64,000 bases of DNA from assembly GCA_947491945.1 (NCBI GenBank), contig CANLLN010000001.1:62001-126000 (forward strand). The letters run 5' to 3'. A program made the translations under genes and the position numbers. Source of the stretch: an uncultured Carboxylicivirga sp. GTDB lineage: Bacteria > Bacteroidota > Bacteroidia > Bacteroidales > Marinilabiliaceae. How positions within the stretch are numbered: position 1 is the first letter of the stretch; each line of letters opens with the position of its first letter. The notes beneath the pieces are model-generated. The model did not search any database. It saw only the letters and a program-made list of their open reading frames with translations, and was not told the origin of the DNA. This document shows, piece by piece, positions 42,654-52,273 of this stretch.

Positions 42654-45020
42654 ATGCCGATGATAGTATGTATTGCAGAGAAACCAAGTGTAGCCTATGA
42701 AATTGCCCAGATTGTTGGCGCAAAATCGAAGCGCGATGGGTATTATGAAGGCAATAATTATCAGGTAACCTGGACTTTTGGTCACTTGTGCACCTTGAAG
42801 GAGCCGCATGAATATTTGGCCGAATGGAAGCGCTGGAGTATGGGCTGGCTGCCCATGATTCCTTCACGTTTTGGAATTAAGCTAATTAACGATTCGGGTA
42901 TTCAGAAGCAGTTTAATACCATTCGCACGCTGGTGCAGGGTGCCGAGCAGGTGGTTAACTGCGGTGATGCCGGTCAGGAAGGGGAGCTGATTCAACGGTG
43001 GGTGTTGCACAAGGCCGGTACCAAATGCCCGATAAAGCGCTTGTGGATATCCTCGCTGACCGAAGAGGCAATTCGCGAAGGTTTTGAGAAACTGCGGGAT
43101 GCCCGCGATTTTGCTAACCTTTATGCCGCAGGTAGTTCACGTGCTATTGGCGATTGGTTGCTTGGGATTAATGCCACAAGACTTTATACCCTAAAATACG
43201 GTCAGCAAGGGCAAGTACTGTCCATAGGGCGGGTGCAAACACCCACGCTTGCATTGATTGTAGAGCGTCAAAAATCCATTGATAACTTTACTCCAGAGCC
43301 TTTTTGGGAATTGAAAACCACCTATCGCAATGTGATTTTCTCGGCTACCAAGGGACGATTTACCAAGGAAGAAGAGGGGAATGCCTACCTTGAAACCATC
43401 AAGCCGCATGATTTTGTGGTGAAGGATTTCTCCCGTAAAAAGGGTAAGGAAGCGCCGCCGCGCCTTTTTGACCTTACCTCGCTGCAGGTGGAGTGCAATA
43501 AAAAGTTTGGTTTCTCAGCCGAGGAAACCCTGAAGACCATCCAGTCGCTCTACGAGAAGAAGCTAACTACCTATCCCAGGGTGGATACCACTTTTTTGAG
43601 TAACGATATCTACCCCAAGGTGCCTAATATCCTCAAAGGGATGAAGGATCATGAAGCATTGACGGCTCCGCTTTTAAAGAGCAAAATTAAAAAGTCAAAA
43701 AAAGTATTTGATGATAAAAAGGTAACCGATCACCACGCCATTATTCCTACAGGAGTGTATGCCAATGCAATGAGCCGCAATGAGAAGCTGGTGTATGAGT
43801 TGGTGGCCCGTCGTTTTATAGCGGCTTTTTATCCCGATGCCAGTATCTCAAATACACAGGTGATGGGCGATGTCAACGGGGTTGAGTTTAAGGCCACTGG
43901 TAAGCAGTTGTTATTGCCCGGTTGGCGTATTGTTTTTATGGATGGTAAAGAGACTGAGAAGAAGCAGGATGACATTATGCCCGATTTTACCGTGGGAGAA
44001 AAGGGACCGCATGATCCGCTACTGATCGAGAAGGAGACCCAGCCACCAAAGCCTTACACCGAAGCCACCCTACTGCGTGCCATGGAAACAGCCGGTAAGC
44101 AGGTAGATGATGAAGAGCTGCGCGATGCCATGAAAGAGAATGGTATCGGACGTCCATCAACGCGTGCGGCCATTATTGAAACCATCCTGCGACGTAAGTA
44201 TATTACCAAGGTGCGTAAGAATCTGCATCCAACTGTTACCGGTACTCAATTGATCGATACGATTCAGAATGAGTTGCTGAAATCGGCTGAGTTAACAGGT
44301 ATATGGGAGAAGAAACTGCGTGAGATTGAAAAGGGGCAGTACGATGCAGCTGCCTTTATGAATGAGTTGAAGCAGATGGTGTCCGACATTGTGTTTCATG
44401 TGAAGCACGATCGAAGTGAGAAAAAAATTGAAGTGGCTGAGGAAGCGGCTAAAGAGGCAGAGAAGAAAACTGCCCCCCGAAAGGATACAAAGCCCGAGGT
44501 GCTAAAGTGTCCGCAGTGTAAGCAGGGGCAGATGCTGAAAGGCAAGAGCGCCTGGGGGTGTTCGCGCTACACGGAAGGCTGTAAAACGCTCATTCCCTTT
44601 GATTTTATGGGTAAAAAGTTAAGCGATAAGCAAATTGAACAGCTTATAGTTAAAGGAAAGACAGCTAAGATAAAGGGTTTTGATAAAGAGGGCGATAAGG
44701 TGGATGGAAGCCTTATCCTGAATAGCGATTTTAAGCTTAGCCTGGAGGAGGCAGAAGCGGTGCGATGGACTTGTCCGCTGTGTCAGCAGGGAGAGATTGT
44801 AAAAGGAAAAGCGGCTTATGGCTGTAATAACTTTAAGAACGGATGTCGACTGCGTATTCCTTTTGAGTTTATGGGCAAGAAGTTAAGTGAAAAGCAGGTG
44901 GAGGCACTGGTATTGAAACAGAAGACACCTGTTATCAAAGGATTTGTAAACCTGCAAACCCAGGAGAAATTTAATGCGCGCCTGGTGCTCAAAGCGGATG
45001 GTAAATTGGAGACGGAATAA
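42654..45020 (+). CDS. topB: DNA topoisomerase III
   Basis: This type IA topoisomerase decatenates DNA during replication and recombination. From the ATG at 42654 it has 788 residues: TOPRIM domain beginning IVCIAEKPSVA with NCGDAGQEGELIQRW, the catalytic tyrosine Tyr307 in TTYPRVDT, and two C-terminal zinc-ribbon-like repeats, CPQCKQGQML...GCSRYTEGC and CPLCQQGEIV...GCNNFKNGC, each followed by a similar IPFxFMGKKLSxKQ segment. An in-frame ATG at 42624 adds ten residues not expected in the family, and an ATG at 42660 is also possible. The gene stands alone, not in a mobile element. Confidence 0.93.
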   Translation: MPMIVCIAEKPSVAYEIAQIVGAKSKRDGYYEGNNYQVTWTFGHLCTLKEPHEYLAEWKRWSMGWLPMIPSRFGIKLINDSGIQKQFNTIRTLVQGAEQVVNCGDAGQEGELIQRWVLHKAGTKCPIKRLWISSLTEEAIREGFEKLRDARDFANLYAAGSSRAIGDWLLGINATRLYTLKYGQQGQVLSIGRVQTPTLALIVERQKSIDNFTPEPFWELKTTYRNVIFSATKGRFTKEEEGNAYLETIKPHDFVVKDFSRKKGKEAPPRLFDLTSLQVECNKKFGFSAEETLKTIQSLYEKKLTTYPRVDTTFLSNDIYPKVPNILKGMKDHEALTAPLLKSKIKKSKKVFDDKKVTDHHAIIPTGVYANAMSRNEKLVYELVARRFIAAFYPDASISNTQVMGDVNGVEFKATGKQLLLPGWRIVFMDGKETEKKQDDIMPDFTVGEKGPHDPLLIEKETQPPKPYTEATLLRAMETAGKQVDDEELRDAMKENGIGRPSTRAAIIETILRRKYITKVRKNLHPTVTGTQLIDTIQNELLKSAELTGIWEKKLREIEKGQYDAAAFMNELKQMVSDIVFHVKHDRSEKKIEVAEEAAKEAEKKTAPRKDTKPEVLKCPQCKQGQMLKGKSAWGCSRYTEGCKTLIPFDFMGKKLSDKQIEQLIVKGKTAKIKGFDKEGDKVDGSLILNSDFKLSLEEAEAVRWTCPLCQQGEIVKGKAAYGCNNFKNGCRLRIPFEFMGKKLSEKQVEALVLKQKTPVIKGFVNLQTQEKFNARLVLKADGKLETE

Positions 45021-45073
45021 CGGTCTTTCTCCTTTTTGAACAGGAAGACCCGATGATCGGTAATTTTTTACTT

Positions 45074-45081
45074 TAGCTTTG
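45074..45081 (+). promoter_or_regulatory. Candidate -7 element of the sulfatase gene
   Basis: TAGCTTTG matches TAnnTTTG and lies 24 bp before the sulfatase ATG at 45105. No TTTG at the -33 position. Confidence 0.45.
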
Positions 45082-45104
45082 GTCTAAAATTAAATGGTAA
45101 GACG

Positions 45105-46595
45105 ATGAAATATACGCTTGGTTTTTTACTGATGTTTTGGCTAACGCTTGGTTTCGCACAAACGAAGCCACATATATTCTTAATCATGACCGATCAGCAG
45201 CGAGGTGATTGTATTGGTAAGGAAAATGAGGTGATTATAACGCCCAACCTGGATGCCCTGGCCGATGATGGTGTGTGGTTTTCCAATGGTTACTCGTCGG
45301 TGCCCAGCTGCACGCCGGCACGTGCCGGATTATTAACGGGCTGTTCTCCCTGGCAGCATGGAATGCTGGGGTATTATAGAGTAGCTGAGGAATATCCCAA
45401 TGAAATGCCGCAGATGCTCCGTGATGCCGGTTATCACACCCTGGGTATTGGTAAGATGCACTGGCATCCACAACGTAACCTGCATGGTTTTCATCAAACA
45501 TTATTGGATGAGAGTGGGCGTGTAGAATCCGATGGTTTTATCAGCGATTATCGTCAGTGGTTTGCACAACAGGCGCCTGGGCTCAATCCTGATGCGACAG
45601 GCATTGGCTGGAATGAGCATCGGGCTGCTACCTATGTGTTGGCCGAAGATTTACACCCTACCTATTGGGCGGCGCAAACCGCCATTGACTTTGTGGATGC
45701 CTATAATGACGAAAAGCCGCTGTTTATGAAGCTGAGTTTTGCGCGTCCGCACAGCCCTTATGACCCGCCCAAACGTTACCTCGATCTCTATAAGGATGCG
45801 GACATACCGGCACCTTACATCGGCGATTGGGCAGATGATTTTGCAGCTTATCCGCCGAATAAGGAGGCTGCCTTTGGTGATTATGGGCAGGAGCATGCTA
45901 TTAAATCGCGCCGTCATTATTATGCCGCCATTACTTTTATCGATGATCAGATAGGCCGCTTTATCGCTACCCTTAAGCAGAAAGGGATGTACGATAATGC
46001 TTTAATAATATTCATATCCGATCATGGTGATATGTTGGGCGACCATCACCATTGGCGAAAGACCTACGCCTATGAGGGCTCTACAAAGGTGCCTTTTATA
46101 TTGAAATGGCCCGAAAGTACACCTGCCGTGATGAACAAAGGAACTGAACTTCTGAATTGCGTGGAGCTGCGCGATGTGTTGCCTACTATGCTGAGTGTGG
46201 CCGACATAAAGCAGCCCAATAACATGGATGGTCGTTCGCTGATGGATATAGTGGAGCATCATGATGCCCGGTGGCGCCCTTACATCGATCTGGAGCATGC
46301 GACTACCTATGATGCTCATAATTACTGGTGTGCACTAACTGATGGGCAGCAAAAGTATGTGTGGTTCTTTCGCAGTGGTGAGGAGCAGTTGTTCGATTTG
46401 ATAAAGGATCCGGGCGAAGAACGTAACCTGATTGATGATGACAATTATAAGAAGGCGCTTAAGACATGGCGCAAGGCCATGGTAAAGCACCTGAGGGAGC
46501 GGGGAGCACCTTACGTGAAACGAGGCAAGCTTAAAACTTTCGATAAAACCATGTTGACCAGTCCGAACTATCCGATGCAGTTATTATTAAGGTAG
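45105..46595 (+). CDS. Type I sulfatase (arylsulfatase family S1)
   Basis: The 496-residue protein has a signal peptide (MKYTLGFLLMFWLTLGFA) and the sulfatase signature CTPAR (69-73), whose Cys69 is converted to formylglycine. Metal-binding residues are seen in TDQQRGD (29-35) and FISDHGDMLGDHHHW (about 304-318). It removes sulfate from a sugar or aryl ester in the periplasm. The formylglycine-generating enzyme is not encoded nearby; anaerobic maturation by anSME is typical of the phylum. It is monocistronic and not in a polysaccharide locus, so the substrate is unknown. Confidence 0.9.
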   Translation: MKYTLGFLLMFWLTLGFAQTKPHIFLIMTDQQRGDCIGKENEVIITPNLDALADDGVWFSNGYSSVPSCTPARAGLLTGCSPWQHGMLGYYRVAEEYPNEMPQMLRDAGYHTLGIGKMHWHPQRNLHGFHQTLLDESGRVESDGFISDYRQWFAQQAPGLNPDATGIGWNEHRAATYVLAEDLHPTYWAAQTAIDFVDAYNDEKPLFMKLSFARPHSPYDPPKRYLDLYKDADIPAPYIGDWADDFAAYPPNKEAAFGDYGQEHAIKSRRHYYAAITFIDDQIGRFIATLKQKGMYDNALIIFISDHGDMLGDHHHWRKTYAYEGSTKVPFILKWPESTPAVMNKGTELLNCVELRDVLPTMLSVADIKQPNNMDGRSLMDIVEHHDARWRPYIDLEHATTYDAHNYWCALTDGQQKYVWFFRSGEEQLFDLIKDPGEERNLIDDDNYKKALKTWRKAMVKHLRERGAPYVKRGKLKTFDKTMLTSPNYPMQLLLR

Positions 46596-46897
46596 GAATA
46601 CAGGAGGATGTCAGGTACTTAAGATTTAAGTAAAGGATGTTAAAAGAAATGCAGGAATTGTAAGTTGTGAACATTGTTTTTCATGACTCACGATTCCTGC
46701 ATTTTTCTTGCCGGGCTTAATAAATAGGCGACTTTATTCACACATAGTTCCTCTCACTTAGCTAAAAACGGTTAATTGCTTCGCCTGCCTTATGTCATTT
46801 CAGTGCAATTTTTTACTTTTGGACTTTTAAACGCCTGGCGGCAGCATTCAGTAGTTTCTGTTGTTCAGCCGATGGCGCATAACGGACGAGTATAACT
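46596..46897. other. Intergenic region between sulfatase and LysM gene
   Basis: This 302-bp stretch holds the sulfatase terminator (46648-46706). I see no gene and no clear TAnnTTTG element for the LysM gene in the remaining 190 bp. Confidence 0.5.
46648..46706 (+). terminator. Long-loop terminator of the sulfatase gene
   Basis: AATGCAGGAAT (46648-46658) pairs perfectly with ATTCCTGCATT (46693-46703), 11 bp, with a 34-nt loop and a T run after the stem (TTTTTC). The long loop is unusual. Confidence 0.65.
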
Positions 46898-49267
46898 ATG
46901 AAGTATTTTACAGCTACCCTGTTAAGTCTAATTATTATTTTTCTGTCTTTGCCGCAGCAGTCACTTGTGGCACAGGAGAATATACCGGAGGGAACCGGAA
47001 AAATCATCATTGATGGTAAGGAATATTACCTCCATAAAGTGCGAAAAGGTGAGGGTTTGTATCGCATCAGTGTGTCATATGGTGTATCGCAGAAAGAGAT
47101 ACTGGAAGTGAATCCGGCGGTGGCACTTGGGTTAAAGGAAGGTCAGCTGGTACGTGTGCCTGTAATTAAGGGACGCAATAATACGGCAGCGCAACTGAAT
47201 GCCGAACAATACATCTATCACACGGTGGAGAAAGGGCAGACGGCCTATTACATTGCTAAGCGTTATCGGGTAGAGCTGGAAGATATCTATGCCAATAACC
47301 CCGGCAGCCGACAACAGCTGCTGGAAGGCGTAATTATTAAAATTCCGAAGAATGAGATTGTGCCTGACGAAGAAGTGCTTCCCGAAGAGGGGTATCACCT
47401 TCACAAGGTAGCACCCAAGGAAACTTTGTATGGTATTGCACGTCAGTATGGTGTTGATATACCTACTATCATCCGTCATAACGAAGGCCTTGAGTCGGGT
47501 GTTTTGAGCGTGGGATCGCTGGTGCGCATACCCATGGAAAAGGCTGTGGCAGAACAGGAAGAAACCAGTGTTGAACTGGATGGTAGTGAAGATGCCAATT
47601 TTATTTATCACACCATTAAGCAGGGTGAGACACTATACAGCATTGCGGAAGCTTACAATGCCAAAATGCAGGAAGTAGCTGCAGCAAACGCTTCGGTGGA
47701 TGCCAACGATCTGCCTTTGGGCTACTTGGTGCGCATTCCCAAGGCAAGTATAAAACAAGCTAAAAACGAAGATGCTTATGCTGATGCTGCCATTGTGGAG
47801 CATAAAATCAAAAGACGTGAATCACTCACTGATGTGGAAGAGCGTTACGGTGTACCCGTCGAGCTGATTGAAAAGGTCAACAAGGCCGAGGGTATTGATC
47901 TTGCCGACTGGCGCAAGGGTATGGTTATTAAAGTGCCTACTAAGCAATGGGTGGAGGATTACTATGCACAGCGACAAAGCACCGTTGAGGTGCAGGATGC
48001 GGTGGATATGAGTGAGTTTGTGACCTTTGAAAAGAAAGAGTGTGAGCGTTATGACTATGGCCTTAACTCGCCTGCACTAAAAGTAGCCTTGTTATTACCG
48101 TTTAATGTGGAGGCCACACAGCAGGGTAACCTGGAGATGAAAGAGGTAGATGGCGATACCATTGAGGTGGTGCGTGAAAAACGTCGATTATCAGTTCGCT
48201 CAAAGGTATTTGTGGAATTTTATCAGGGTACCTTACTGGCCTTAGAGACCCTCAAGAAGGAAGGCGTAAACATTGATATGTTTGTGTATGACACAGCGCC
48301 CGATACCAACCGGGTGAAGGAAATATTAATGCAGCCCGAGCTGATGCATGCAGATCTGATTATTGGACCGGCATACTCAACCAACCTTAAGTATGTGTCT
48401 GATTTTTCACGTAGGTTTTCGATTCCTATGGTGTATCCCTTGTCAACAACCAATAGTGAGTTGTATAATAACCCACTCTTGTTTCAGGCCAATGCCGCCG
48501 ATACGCTCATGCTCGAACGAATGGCGCAGAAGATGATTGAGGAATCCAATGGTAGCCGGATGGTGATGATTCGTACCGAGAGTGAAGAGAATGAATTTGA
48601 GCAACGCCTCAGTAAGTTACTGCGCGATAAAGTATACTGGGAGAGCTTTAAAAATGGTGAAATACCTGACTTTGTGGAGTATAAATTTAAACAGGACGAT
48701 TTGGTAAGCCTGGAACGTATGTTTGATAAAAACAAGAAAAATACGGTACTTATTCCCTCGGTGGAGGAGGCTCAGGTAAATCGCATCATCACCACGGTGA
48801 AAGGGGCTGCTGATAAAACAAAGGCCGATGTAACCCTGTGGGGCTTACCCGACTGGCTGAAGTATAATACGGTTAACCCCGAGGATATCCATCGTTTAAA
48901 CGGACAGATGTTTAGTTACTATGCTGTGGATTATAAGGATACCCTCTCTGAAGGGCGTATCGAAGCTTACCGTCAGTGGTTTGGGACGGAGCCTATGGCC
49001 ATATCGCCCTTTTTTGAAACAGCCGGCGTGCATTCCAATATGAGTCGTTATAGCTTGTGGGGCTACGACCTGAGCTATTATTTTTTGAGTGCCCTGCGCG
49101 ATTATGGTCGTGAGTTTACTCATTGCCTGCAATATCATCATCCGCATACCCTGCAGTCGGCCTTGCAATTCGAACGTATCTCAAATTGGGGTGGTTTTTA
49201 TAATAAGGGTTTATTTTTAATAAATTTTCGACCCAATTACGAGGTTGAGATAGAGACGGTTCAATAA
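46898..49267 (+). CDS. LysM-repeat protein with a type-1 periplasmic-binding domain
   Basis: The 789-residue exported protein has a signal peptide (MKYFTATLLSLIIIFLSL, cleaved after LVAQ), five LysM repeats in the first 350 residues (typical words HKVRKGEGLYRIS, HTVEKGQTAYYIA, HKVAPKETLYGIA, HTIKQGETLYSIA, HKIKRRESLTDVE) and a C-terminal PBP1-like domain (about 390-789) with VALLLPFN and YQGTLLALETLKKEG. LysM domains bind peptidoglycan; the PBP1 part resembles LpoA- or branched-chain amino-acid-binding folds. This combination is common in Bacteroidota and uncharacterised; a cell-wall sensing or LpoA-like activator role is plausible. The fifth repeat is diverged. Confidence 0.88.
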   Translation: MKYFTATLLSLIIIFLSLPQQSLVAQENIPEGTGKIIIDGKEYYLHKVRKGEGLYRISVSYGVSQKEILEVNPAVALGLKEGQLVRVPVIKGRNNTAAQLNAEQYIYHTVEKGQTAYYIAKRYRVELEDIYANNPGSRQQLLEGVIIKIPKNEIVPDEEVLPEEGYHLHKVAPKETLYGIARQYGVDIPTIIRHNEGLESGVLSVGSLVRIPMEKAVAEQEETSVELDGSEDANFIYHTIKQGETLYSIAEAYNAKMQEVAAANASVDANDLPLGYLVRIPKASIKQAKNEDAYADAAIVEHKIKRRESLTDVEERYGVPVELIEKVNKAEGIDLADWRKGMVIKVPTKQWVEDYYAQRQSTVEVQDAVDMSEFVTFEKKECERYDYGLNSPALKVALLLPFNVEATQQGNLEMKEVDGDTIEVVREKRRLSVRSKVFVEFYQGTLLALETLKKEGVNIDMFVYDTAPDTNRVKEILMQPELMHADLIIGPAYSTNLKYVSDFSRRFSIPMVYPLSTTNSELYNNPLLFQANAADTLMLERMAQKMIEESNGSRMVMIRTESEENEFEQRLSKLLRDKVYWESFKNGEIPDFVEYKFKQDDLVSLERMFDKNKKNTVLIPSVEEAQVNRIITTVKGAADKTKADVTLWGLPDWLKYNTVNPEDIHRLNGQMFSYYAVDYKDTLSEGRIEAYRQWFGTEPMAISPFFETAGVHSNMSRYSLWGYDLSYYFLSALRDYGREFTHCLQYHHPHTLQSALQFERISNWGGFYNKGLFLINFRPNYEVEIETVQ

Positions 49268-49301
49268 GGGATATTGAACTTGTAAGTGAAAAATTCAAAG
49301 G

Positions 49302-49330
49302 GCTGATGACACCGAGTCATCAGCTTTTTT
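49302..49330 (+). terminator. Terminator of the LysM gene
   Basis: Perfect 9-bp stem GCTGATGAC (49302-49310) / GTCATCAGC (49316-49324), 5-nt loop, then six T. Confidence 0.9.
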
Positions 49331-49334
49331 ATGC

Positions 49335-49342
49335 TATCTTTG
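49335..49342 (+). promoter_or_regulatory. Candidate -7 element of the ABC-F/rlmB unit
   Basis: TATCTTTG, an exact TAnnTTTG match, placed only 5 bp after the T run of the preceding terminator and 16 bp before the ABC-F start codon, so the leader is very short. No matching -33 TTTG, as the terminator hairpin occupies that place. Confidence 0.55.
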
Positions 49343-49357
49343 CACAAATTTTAATGA

Positions 49358-51307
49358 ATGGTATCAATAAATCAGTTAACGGTTGATTTTGGTGGTTTTA
49401 AGCTGTTTGAGGCAGTCTCGTTTTTGATCAATAACAAGGATCGGATTGGCTTAATCGGAAAAAATGGCGCCGGTAAATCAACTTTGCTCAAAATAATTGC
49501 CGGCCATCAGGAGCCAACCAGTGGAGCTGTGACCATGCCCAAGGGGATAAAGGTGGGATACCTGCCGCAGCATATGAAATATACCGATACGCGTACCGTA
49601 ACGGAAGAGGTGGAGCTGGCCTTTTCAGAGCTTAAGGGGCTGGAGAAAAAGATTGCCAACGTGAATACGGAGATCGGGGAGCGCACCGATTATGAATCAG
49701 ATGCATACATGGCTTTGCTTGATCGACTGAATGAGCTAACGGAGCGCTTTAATCTTCTGGGAGGCAGTAACCACGAGGCACTGATTGAAACAACCCTTAA
49801 GGGTTTAGGTTTTGAACGCAGCGACTTTGGTCGTAATACCGGGGAGTTTAGCGGTGGCTGGCGCATGCGTATTGAGCTGGCTAAGATTTTACTGGAGCAG
49901 CCCGATATTTTTCTGTTGGATGAGCCTACCAACCACCTAGATATCGATTCCATACAGTGGCTCGAGGATTTTCTGAAGACCTACAGCGGTGCCGTAGTAC
50001 TCATATCGCACGATAAGGCCTTTTTGGATGCTATTACAACGCGTAGTATAGAGATATCACTGGGTAAGATATATGATTATAAAGCCAGCTACTCGAGATT
50101 TATCGAGTTGCGAAAAGAGCGACGCGAACAACAGCTTAATGCCTTTAATAATCAGCAGAAGAAGATTGAAGATACCGAGAAGTTTATAGAGCGATTTCGC
50201 TATAAGGCAACCAAGGCCGTGCAGGTGCAGTCGCGCATTAAACAACTCGAAAAAATAGAACGTATTGAGGTGGATGAGTTTGATAACTCTGCGCTGAACA
50301 TTAAGTTTCCGGCCGCCCCACGATCTGGTAATGTAGTGGTAAAAGGTGAAGGTGTGACCAAGGCTTATGGTGATCTGTTGGTACTCGATGCCGTGGATCT
50401 GAATATCGAGCGGGGAGAGAAGATCGCCTTTGTGGGGCGCAATGGGGAAGGTAAAACAACCATGGCGCGCATTATTATGAGCGAACTGGCTCATCAGGGT
50501 AAGCTTACTGTCGGTCACAACGTTAAAATTGGTTATTTCGCACAGGATCAGGCCGAGCGGCTGGATGAAAAACAAACCGTGTTTGAAACCATTGACCATG
50601 TGGCCGTAGGCGATATACGCACTAAGATACGCGACCTGCTGGGTGCTTTTATGTTCTCGGGTGAGGATGTGGATAAGAAGGTAGGGGTGCTATCGGGCGG
50701 GGAACGAACGCGTCTGGCTATGGTGCGCCTGTTGTTGGAGCCTGTTAATCTGCTTATTCTCGATGAGCCTACCAACCACTTGGATATGCGCTCCAAAGAC
50801 ATATTGAAGCAGGCTTTGCGCGATTTTGAGGGGACCGTGATCCTGGTGTCGCACGACCGTGAGTTTTTGGATGGATTGGTGGATAAGGTTTTTGAGTTCA
50901 GAAACCGGCAGATAAAGGAACACTTGGGGGGTATTTATGAGTTTCTCCAAAAAAAGAAGCTGGATACACTTAATGACCTGAACGCCGGATTGTCGGCTAA
51001 GAAAAATAATAATCAGAAAACAGAGCGTTCACAGGCGAAGCTGTCGTTCGAAGAGCGCAAAGAATTAAATAAAAGGATTAAGCGTGCCGAGAAGCAAGTG
51101 GAGCAATGTGAGACAAATATTGCGGAGCTGGAGGATAAGATGGCACAATTGACAGATAAAATCAGTCAGCCCGAGTATGCTGCCGACACAGAAATATTCA
51201 CCACCTTTAAGGAAGTGGAGAATGCCCTGGAGCAGGAGATGAGCACTTGGGAATCGGCACAGGAACAGCTGGAGGAATTACAGGTACAAAAATCAGAAAT
51301 GGATTAG
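49358..51307 (+). CDS. ABC-F family ATPase
   Basis: The 649-residue soluble protein contains two ABC ATPase domains: the first with GKNGAGKSTLLK, FSGGWRMR and LLDEPTNHLD; the second with GRNGEGKTTMAR, LSGGERTRLA and LILDEPTNHLD. They are joined by a basic, coiled linker (about 240-300) and followed by a C-terminal coiled coil (about 560-645) as in Uup/YdiF. ABC-F proteins act on ribosomes during elongation or rescue, and Uup-type members also affect DNA repair. No membrane domain. rlmB starts 3 bp later, so the two are co-transcribed. Confidence 0.92.
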   Translation: MVSINQLTVDFGGFKLFEAVSFLINNKDRIGLIGKNGAGKSTLLKIIAGHQEPTSGAVTMPKGIKVGYLPQHMKYTDTRTVTEEVELAFSELKGLEKKIANVNTEIGERTDYESDAYMALLDRLNELTERFNLLGGSNHEALIETTLKGLGFERSDFGRNTGEFSGGWRMRIELAKILLEQPDIFLLDEPTNHLDIDSIQWLEDFLKTYSGAVVLISHDKAFLDAITTRSIEISLGKIYDYKASYSRFIELRKERREQQLNAFNNQQKKIEDTEKFIERFRYKATKAVQVQSRIKQLEKIERIEVDEFDNSALNIKFPAAPRSGNVVVKGEGVTKAYGDLLVLDAVDLNIERGEKIAFVGRNGEGKTTMARIIMSELAHQGKLTVGHNVKIGYFAQDQAERLDEKQTVFETIDHVAVGDIRTKIRDLLGAFMFSGEDVDKKVGVLSGGERTRLAMVRLLLEPVNLLILDEPTNHLDMRSKDILKQALRDFEGTVILVSHDREFLDGLVDKVFEFRNRQIKEHLGGIYEFLQKKKLDTLNDLNAGLSAKKNNNQKTERSQAKLSFEERKELNKRIKRAEKQVEQCETNIAELEDKMAQLTDKISQPEYAADTEIFTTFKEVENALEQEMSTWESAQEQLEELQVQKSEMD

Positions 51308-51310
51308 ACA

Positions 51311-52054
51311 ATGGTAAAGCAAGATAAAGAACAACAAATGGTATTTGGTATTCGCGCGGTACAAGAGGCAATCAGCGCGGGTAAAGAGATTGAGAAAGTA
51401 ATGATTAAAAAGGGTTTGCAGGGTACACTCTTTCAAAACTTTCTGGACGATGTGCGGGCGAATAATGTACCGTTTCAGTTTGTCCCCATGGAAAAATTGA
51501 ACCGCCTCACCCGTCAGAATCATCAGGGTGTTATTGCCATGATTTCACCTGTTAGCTATCAGAATATCGAGCAGCTGCTACCTACTTTGTTTGAAGAAGG
51601 GAAAGATCCTTTTGTATTGGTGCTCGACCATATTACCGATGTGCGAAATTTTGGCGCCATCGCCCGTACGGCTGAGTGTGCCGGTGTTCATGCCATTGTG
51701 ATTCCGGATACCGGGGCCGCAGCTGTAACGGCGGATGCCATTAAAACATCGGCAGGTGCCTTGCATTCACTGCCCGTGTGCCGTGTTCGAAGTTTGATTT
51801 CAGCGGTTGAGTTTTTGCAGGCAAGTGGACTGAAGATTGTGGCAGCTACCGAAAAGGGAGCTATCGACTATGATAAAGCCAACTACCGAGGGCCTGTGGC
51901 TTTGGTAATGGGTGCTGAGGATAAGGGTGTTCATCCGAAAATACTGAATACAGCCGATGTGAAAAGCAGGATTCCTATTTTAGGTGAAATTGAGTCATTA
52001 AACGTATCTGTGGCAGCCGGCATTTTACTCTACGAAATGGTAAAAGTTAGGTAG
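51311..52054 (+). CDS. rlmB: 23S rRNA (guanosine-2'-O-)-methyltransferase RlmB
   Basis: The 247-residue SPOUT (TrmH-family) enzyme methylates the 2'-O of a guanosine in the 23S rRNA peptidyl-transferase loop (G2251 in E. coli). The N-terminal substrate-binding domain starts MVFGIRAVQEAI at residue 12, and the knot motifs are NFGAIARTAECAG, LVMGAEDKGV and IPILGEIESLNVSVAAGILLYE. It begins 3 bp after the ABC-F stop, and both products act on the ribosome. Confidence 0.93.
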   Translation: MVKQDKEQQMVFGIRAVQEAISAGKEIEKVMIKKGLQGTLFQNFLDDVRANNVPFQFVPMEKLNRLTRQNHQGVIAMISPVSYQNIEQLLPTLFEEGKDPFVLVLDHITDVRNFGAIARTAECAGVHAIVIPDTGAAAVTADAIKTSAGALHSLPVCRVRSLISAVEFLQASGLKIVAATEKGAIDYDKANYRGPVALVMGAEDKGVHPKILNTADVKSRIPILGEIESLNVSVAAGILLYEMVKVR

Positions 52055-52273
52055 TATAACTTTATCTATGTAATTAGGGTAAAGATTTAACATTTCTATC
52101 TCTATCGGGTTAGAATACCTGTAAACACTGATTATCTGACAACTTTTCCGGTGGATATTTATCCGGCTAAAGATTGCTTTCATCGTTAAAAATTTGATTT
52201 TTATCATATCTTTTCTAAATTCGACAAGTTTTGCGATGAGAAAAATCATTTTTTTTAATCAAAAGCAACGCTT

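Noticed and set aside
50057-50599. 180-codon minus-strand frame in the ABC-F gene
   Set aside because: Antisense shadow of an intact two-domain ATPase.
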